Origin: Pseudomonadota bacterium
Lineage (GTDB): Bacteria; Pseudomonadota; Alphaproteobacteria; Micropepsales; Micropepsaceae
Direction: 5' to 3'
NCBI GenBank assembly: GCA_021817355.1
Contig: JAKAVI010000034.1
Span: forward strand, 1-12,321
Length of the DNA stretch: 12,321 nucleotides
The position numbers were made by a program, and so were the translations under genes. Numbering within the stretch: the first letter of the stretch is position 1; each line of letters begins with the position of its first letter. The notes below the pieces were generated by a model. The model worked only from the letters and a program-made list of their open reading frames with translations. It made no database searches and was not told the DNA's origin. Positions 8,797-12,321 of this stretch are shown piece after piece.

Positions 8797-9318
8797 TTAG
8801 AAATAACCCTTTTGCGACCCTCCCAATTCGCGTCCCCCATACCCCAGCAGCTTTTCGAGCAAAACTGACTGGACAATGAGTGTTGGATTGCGCGACGAGC
8901 CGGTCCCCTTCTGCCTGACGTTCCAGCCATGTACGGAAAACATATATGCACAAGAAGAATCACGGAGATTCTTCTTGAGGGGTATTACCGACGCGGCCCG
9001 GTCCCTGCGAGGCGGAACAAGTTATAATTTTTAAACGAAACCGGACCTATGGTCAGCAGTTCATTATATGGTAATTTTTTCTACATATAGTGTACGCAGA
9101 TTTCTACCATCACAGGTTGCCGTAGGGGCCTTCGCCGAAAAGGGCACAATGACCGCTCCCGGCATCGCTCATCACCTAGATCACTCAGCCATGCAGGCAG
9201 GAAAATTCGCACGCCCGATGCCCCCACACGCCACAGGCGTCATCAACCGGCAGCTCACCAAAGACGAAAGATTGCGGTCCCAACGCTACCCCTTCCCTAG
9301 CGTCTGCTGAGTGACCCT
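8797..9318. other. About 520-bp stretch without a convincing gene
   Basis: This lies between the 3' end of the second TetR gene and the start of the ClC gene, both on the minus strand, so it should hold the ClC promoter. It contains a perfect 27-bp hairpin (8951-8977) and an AT-rich patch at about 9020-9092. The patch includes TATAAT at 9023 and TATAGT at 9086, but neither has a matching -35 box. One open frame of 80 codons (9068-9310, plus) resembles no family I know and has no ribosome-binding site. No RNA gene was recognised. Confidence 0.6.
8951..8977. promoter_or_regulatory. Perfect 11-bp-stem hairpin / palindrome upstream of the ClC gene
   Basis: CAAGAAGAATC (8951-8961) and GATTCTTCTTG (8967-8977) are exact reverse complements around a 5-nt ACGGA loop. 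It lies 155-181 bp upstream of the ClC start. The stem is AT-rich and neither side has a clean U-tract (the minus strand continues TGCATATATGTTTT), so an intrinsic terminator is unlikely though not excluded. An operator or a leader RNA hairpin of the ClC gene is more likely. Confidence 0.5.
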
Positions 9319-9891
9319 CTAGGACAAGAGACTACGAAGTAGAATTTCAGCGCGTGAGGGCAAAATTTCAAAACCAGTTCGGCGCTGGCCAAGATCCACC
9401 ACATCTTCGAGCACGAGCATCGCCAGGCCGTGAATGGCTCCCCATACGGCAAGGCCCTGCGCAGAATCACCAAGTGCGGCTCCGATCGTCTCACCAACAC
9501 TGTCTGCGGCAGAAGCCAAATCCTTAAACGTATTTCGTTTAGACATCTGTGGTCCGAACATCAGGCGCGCCAGAGCAGGCCTGCGGGCGACGAAGCGCAT
9601 GTAGGCGCCACCGATGCTTGCAATCCTGTCGGCGCGCACTCCTGGCGCAGCCGCAGCGTTCACGATCTCCTCTCTCAATTCATTGAAGCCCTCTGTGGCC
9701 AATTCAGCCAGCAGTGCTTCATGGTTGGGAAAATGCCGATAGGGAGCTGCGTGACTTACGCCAACGCGTCGCGCAACCGCACGCAGACTTAACGCTTCGA
9801 GTCCCTCTTCTTCCAAAATTGCACGGGCCGAGCTGCGCAAGGCATTGCGCAGATCTCCATGATGATAGGCCCCATTACGCTGCTCACTCAT
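9319..9891 (-). CDS. TetR family regulator (WHG-type C-terminal domain)
   Basis: A 190-residue repressor beginning MSEQRNGAYHHGDLRNALRS. The helix-turn-helix spans about residues 12-58: ARAILEEEGLEALSLRAVAR then RVGVSHAAPYRHFPNHEALL, a clear TetR recognition helix. The C-terminal part with AVWGAIHGLAMLVLEDVVDLG fits the WHG (TetR_C_33) domain. The frame stays open to an ATG at 9945, but 9891 is chosen because it matches the usual N-terminus (YHHGDLRNAL), has GGAAGGG about 6 nt upstream, and its ATG overlaps the TGA of the dehydrogenase gene as ATGA, implying coupled translation. It is last in the exporter-dehydrogenase-regulator unit, so it probably represses its own operon; the operator would lie beyond the right edge. 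Confidence 0.92.
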   Translation of the reverse strand: MSEQRNGAYHHGDLRNALRSSARAILEEEGLEALSLRAVARRVGVSHAAPYRHFPNHEALLAELATEGFNELREEIVNAAAAPGVRADRIASIGGAYMRFVARRPALARLMFGPQMSKRNTFKDLASAADSVGETIGAALGDSAQGLAVWGAIHGLAMLVLEDVVDLGQRRTGFEILPSRAEILLRSLLS

Positions 9892-10769
9892 ACGCGACCC
9901 TTCCTCAGCATCTCCATGCGCGCGAACAAGCTGGACGTATCCCATCGCGCGCCATTCATGCGTTCAACTTCTGCATAAAACTGATCGACAAGTGCCGTCA
10001 GAGGTAAAGACGCACCATTGGCGCGAGCCTCCTGTAGGCATATTCCTAAATCCTTGCGCATCCACTCCACAGCAAAACCGTGATCATAATGCCCTTCCAG
10101 CATGGTTTTATGGCGATTTTCCATTTGCCATGACTGAGCTGCACCTTTTGAAATCACATCCACAACTGCATGTACGTCGAGCCCCGCGGCCCTTGCAAAG
10201 CTCATCGCTTCCGACAGGCCCTGCACTACACCTGCAATACAGATCTGGTTGACCATCTTGGTAAGCTGGCCAGAGCCCGACGGCCCTAAAAGGCTAATTT
10301 GTCGTGCATAGGCGGCCATCACCGGCTGCGCTTTAGCATATGATTCGCTGTTGCCTCCGCACATGATCGTGAGCTGGCCATTCTTTGCACCCTGCTCGCC
10401 ACCAGAAACCGGCGCATCGACGAAACCGAACCCTCGCTCGTGGGCGATCCCACCGAGCCTACGGGCAAGTTCTGCGGATGCGGTCGTGTGATCGACAAAA
10501 ACCGTTCCCTTTGCCATGGCTGCAAATGCGCCATGAGTACCAATAGTTACGTCCTCCACGTCCCCATCGCGCCCCACACAGGCAAAGACAATCTCAGCCC
10601 CTTTCGCGGCTCCAGCAGGCGTATCAGCATCGCGTCCCCCATAATTTTTAATCCAAATATCACGTTTGGCAGATGAGCGATTGTAGACCGTAACGTCGTA
10701 CCCGCTAGTGGCAAGATGACCCGCCATAGGAAAGCCCATAACGCCTAGTCCAATAAATGCCACGTGCAT
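9888..10769 (-). CDS. NAD(P)-dependent beta-hydroxyacid dehydrogenase (3-hydroxyisobutyrate dehydrogenase family)
   Basis: A 293-residue cytoplasmic oxidoreductase of the 6-phosphogluconate/3-hydroxyisobutyrate dehydrogenase superfamily. The Rossmann motif is FIGLGVMGFPMAGHL (5-19). The second strand ends VYNRS (28-32); an Arg at this place commonly goes with NADP(H). The substrate signature is DAPVSGGEQGAKNGQLTIM (118-136). The catalytic lysine is Lys171 in GSGQLTKMVNQ, with Asn175. The C-terminal all-helical domain includes FAVEWMRKDL (232-241). The pattern is nearer to uncharacterised or tartronate-semialdehyde/succinic-semialdehyde-type reductases than to valine-pathway MmsB, so the substrate is left open. 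ATG 10769 has GGAGA about 8 nt upstream and lies 14 nt after the exporter stop; its stop overlaps the TetR start. The context suggests that it modifies the compound exported or sensed by this operon. Confidence 0.92.
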   Translation of the reverse strand: MHVAFIGLGVMGFPMAGHLATSGYDVTVYNRSSAKRDIWIKNYGGRDADTPAGAAKGAEIVFACVGRDGDVEDVTIGTHGAFAAMAKGTVFVDHTTASAELARRLGGIAHERGFGFVDAPVSGGEQGAKNGQLTIMCGGNSESYAKAQPVMAAYARQISLLGPSGSGQLTKMVNQICIAGVVQGLSEAMSFARAAGLDVHAVVDVISKGAAQSWQMENRHKTMLEGHYDHGFAVEWMRKDLGICLQEARANGASLPLTALVDQFYAEVERMNGARWDTSSLFARMEMLRKGRV

Positions 10770-10783
10770 CTAGATTTCTCCAA

Positions 10784-12321
10784 TTACTCGATAAATTCTG
10801 CAGTCACAGCGGCAACAACTTTGGGAGGAGCCTTCATCATCAAGATCACTATGAAAATTGGGATGCACGTGAGAAACATGAATAGAAAATCGTCCGCGTA
10901 GGCGATCACCGCTGCATTGCGTTGAACCATGGCATTGAGACCCACTAGGCCGGTTGGCAATTGAGTGTTCCAGAACAGGCTCGGGCCATTGACGAAGAGC
11001 GCCCGGTTGAAAGGCGTAACTTCTCCCGCAAGAGTGGCATGCGCGACCTGCATGTTATCCGCAAGCAGCGTTGTTGTCACAGATACCCCGATCGCGCTGC
11101 CGATGTTGCGGATAAGGTTCAAGAACGCCGAAGCATCAGTGCGCAAACTCCCTTCGAGCGTAGCAAAAGCCACAAGATTGGCCGGTATGAAAACAAACCC
11201 AAGGCCAATACCCTGAGTAAAACCAGTTGAAACCAAAGTATAAACGGACACTGACGGGTTCCAATGCGCCATGCTCCACATCGTACCAAGAACCACTGAG
11301 GTCCCAAATCCAAGTAGAATCCGGGCATCGACACGATTCGAAATCCTGCCGACTATCATCATCGCGAACATAGTACCAATGCCCCGCGGGGCCATCAAAA
11401 GGCCTGTGTCCGTCACCGAGTATCCAGACAAGTTTTGCAAATAAGGCGGAAGCAGCGCAGAGCTCGCCAGAAGAACAACGCCTATCAGAAACATCAGCGC
11501 CAAAGCTGAGACATAATTGCGATCTTTGAACAACAGCTTAGGAATAAATGGCTTTGATGTAGTCAACATGTGGACGATGAAGAGATAGAGCCCCAATGCT
11601 GCGACCACTGCCTCTGCCACGATTTCAACCGAACTGAACCAATTCTTGGTCTGTCCACGATCAAGCATTAGCTGCAAGGCGCCAATTCCAAAGGCAAGCA
11701 CCGCGAATCCGGACCAGTCGAAACGCAGCATGGCATTACGTACCGTATCCTTAAGGTAAAGCCATATCCCGATTGACGCGGCAACACCAAACGGCACATT
11801 GACGTAGAAAACCCAGCGCCAAGTGTAATGATCGGTCAGATAACCACCTAAAGTGGGGCCAAGAATGGGACCAACCATGATGCCCATCCCCCAAATTGCC
11901 ATGACCTGGCCCCGCTTTTCGGCCGGATAAAGATCGAGCATGATTGACTGTGACAGTGGCGCCAAAGCTGCGCCGAATACCCCCTGCAATAAGCGGAAAA
12001 CAACAATCTGGTCGAGGTTCTGCGCCATCCCACAGAGCATCGACGTAACGGTGAAGCCAAGTAGACTGATAATGACAAAATTTTTGCGGCCGAAACGCGC
12101 AGCGAACCAACCCACTGGAGCCGTCATGATAGCGGCTGCAACAATATAAGACGTGAGAACCCAGGTGATCTGATCTCGGCTCGCCTGGAGCGAACCTTGC
12201 ATGTAAGGTAGCGCTACGTTGGCGATAGTCGTATCGAGCGCCTGCATCAGCGTACCAGCCATGGCACAAAGCAGAACGATCGTCAGCTCAAACTTGTTTT
12301 CATACGCCTCGGATGATCCGA
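10784..12321 (-). CDS. Second EmrB/DHA2 family MFS exporter, 5' end beyond right edge
   Basis: At least 511 residues of a 14-TM drug:H+ antiporter. An ATG at 12262 falls inside the first transmembrane helix, and the frame continues upstream without a stop to the window edge (ending ...SSEAYENKFELTIVLLCAMA before it), so the true start lies outside. Numbered from 12262, motifs are LDTTIANVALP (9-19, D1), GWFAARFGRKNF (51-62, motif A), FRLLQGVFG (89-97), GPILGPTLGG (131-140, motif C) and TWRWVFYVNVPFG (147-159). LQLMLDRGQTKNWFSSVEI matches the corresponding stretch of the first exporter, so the two are homologous. No adaptor or outer-membrane gene is visible beside it; they may lie upstream off the window, or it may share those of the first system. 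It leads the operon that continues with the dehydrogenase and TetR genes. Confidence 0.92.
   Translation of the reverse strand, partial: GSSEAYENKFELTIVLLCAMAGTLMQALDTTIANVALPYMQGSLQASRDQITWVLTSYIVAAAIMTAPVGWFAARFGRKNFVIISLLGFTVTSMLCGMAQNLDQIVVFRLLQGVFGAALAPLSQSIMLDLYPAEKRGQVMAIWGMGIMVGPILGPTLGGYLTDHYTWRWVFYVNVPFGVAASIGIWLYLKDTVRNAMLRFDWSGFAVLAFGIGALQLMLDRGQTKNWFSSVEIVAEAVVAALGLYLFIVHMLTTSKPFIPKLLFKDRNYVSALALMFLIGVVLLASSALLPPYLQNLSGYSVTDTGLLMAPRGIGTMFAMMIVGRISNRVDARILLGFGTSVVLGTMWSMAHWNPSVSVYTLVSTGFTQGIGLGFVFIPANLVAFATLEGSLRTDASAFLNLIRNIGSAIGVSVTTTLLADNMQVAHATLAGEVTPFNRALFVNGPSLFWNTQLPTGLVGLNAMVQRNAAVIAYADDFLFMFLTCIPIFIVILMMKAPPKVVAAVTAEFIE

Noticed and set aside
9023..9091. TATAAT (9023) and TATAGT (9086) as promoters
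   Set aside because: No acceptable -35 box at 16-18 bp, and no convincing plus-strand gene follows.
9068..9310. 80-codon plus-strand open frame in the 520-bp gap
   Set aside because: No ribosome-binding site, no recognisable family, and composition unlike a folded protein; kept only as a note on the gap.
9889..9945. ATG at 9945 as start of the second TetR protein
   Set aside because: It would add 18 atypical residues and overlap the dehydrogenase gene by 58 bp; ATG 9891 has a better ribosome-binding site and the ATGA overlap.
11730..11745. GTACCGTA inside the right-hand exporter gene as another TetR operator
   Set aside because: Only part of the 15-bp arm, with no inverted partner, and inside coding sequence.
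12260..12262. ATG at 12262 as the start of the right-hand exporter
   Set aside because: It falls within the first transmembrane helix, and the frame stays open to the window edge, so the gene is cut rather than starting here.

Overview
The window reads as ordinary, densely coded chromosomal (or large-plasmid) DNA of a Gram-negative bacterium, most likely an alphaproteobacterium. Three features suggest this: a NodT-type outer-membrane lipoprotein paired with an EmrAB-type pump, a magnesium-type (aspartate-rich) HemB, and a MarR protein of a kind common in that class. I cannot fix the genus. No rRNA, tRNA, CRISPR array, insertion sequence or phage gene was recognised, and every main gene is intact apart from those cut by the window edges.

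Left block (about 1-2053, minus strand): a TetR regulator, then a MarR regulator, a DUF1345 membrane protein, and possibly the first 20 codons of another gene running off the left edge.

Efflux operon (2150-6246, plus strand): divergent from the tetR gene are three tightly spaced genes. They encode an outer-membrane factor lipoprotein (NodT family), a membrane-fusion protein (EmrA/HlyD family) and a 14-TM proton-driven exporter (EmrB/DHA2 family), so together a complete tripartite drug or toxic-compound pump. The 96-bp divergent gap holds a perfect 15-bp inverted repeat flanking a TTGACA box, which looks like the operator through which the TetR protein controls itself and the pump. Porphobilinogen synthase (hemB) follows on the same strand after 89 bp with no clear terminator.

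Middle (6336-9318): hemB converges on a ClC-type H+/Cl- antiporter gene, with only 7 bp between the stop codons. Upstream of the antiporter gene lies about 520 bp without a convincing gene. It is partly AT-rich and contains a perfect 11-bp-stem hairpin.

Right block (9319-12321, minus strand): a second EmrB/DHA2 exporter, whose 5' end lies beyond the right edge, is followed by a beta-hydroxyacid dehydrogenase and then a TetR regulator whose ATG overlaps the preceding stop codon (ATGA). This looks like an operon of exporter, oxidoreductase and self-encoded repressor. The window therefore carries two related DHA2 pump systems, each with its own TetR regulator, flanking hemB and clcA. I found no clearly novel system. 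The most interesting items are the operator, the hairpin over the marR ribosome-binding site, the hairpin upstream of clcA, and the placement of hemB behind a tripartite pump.
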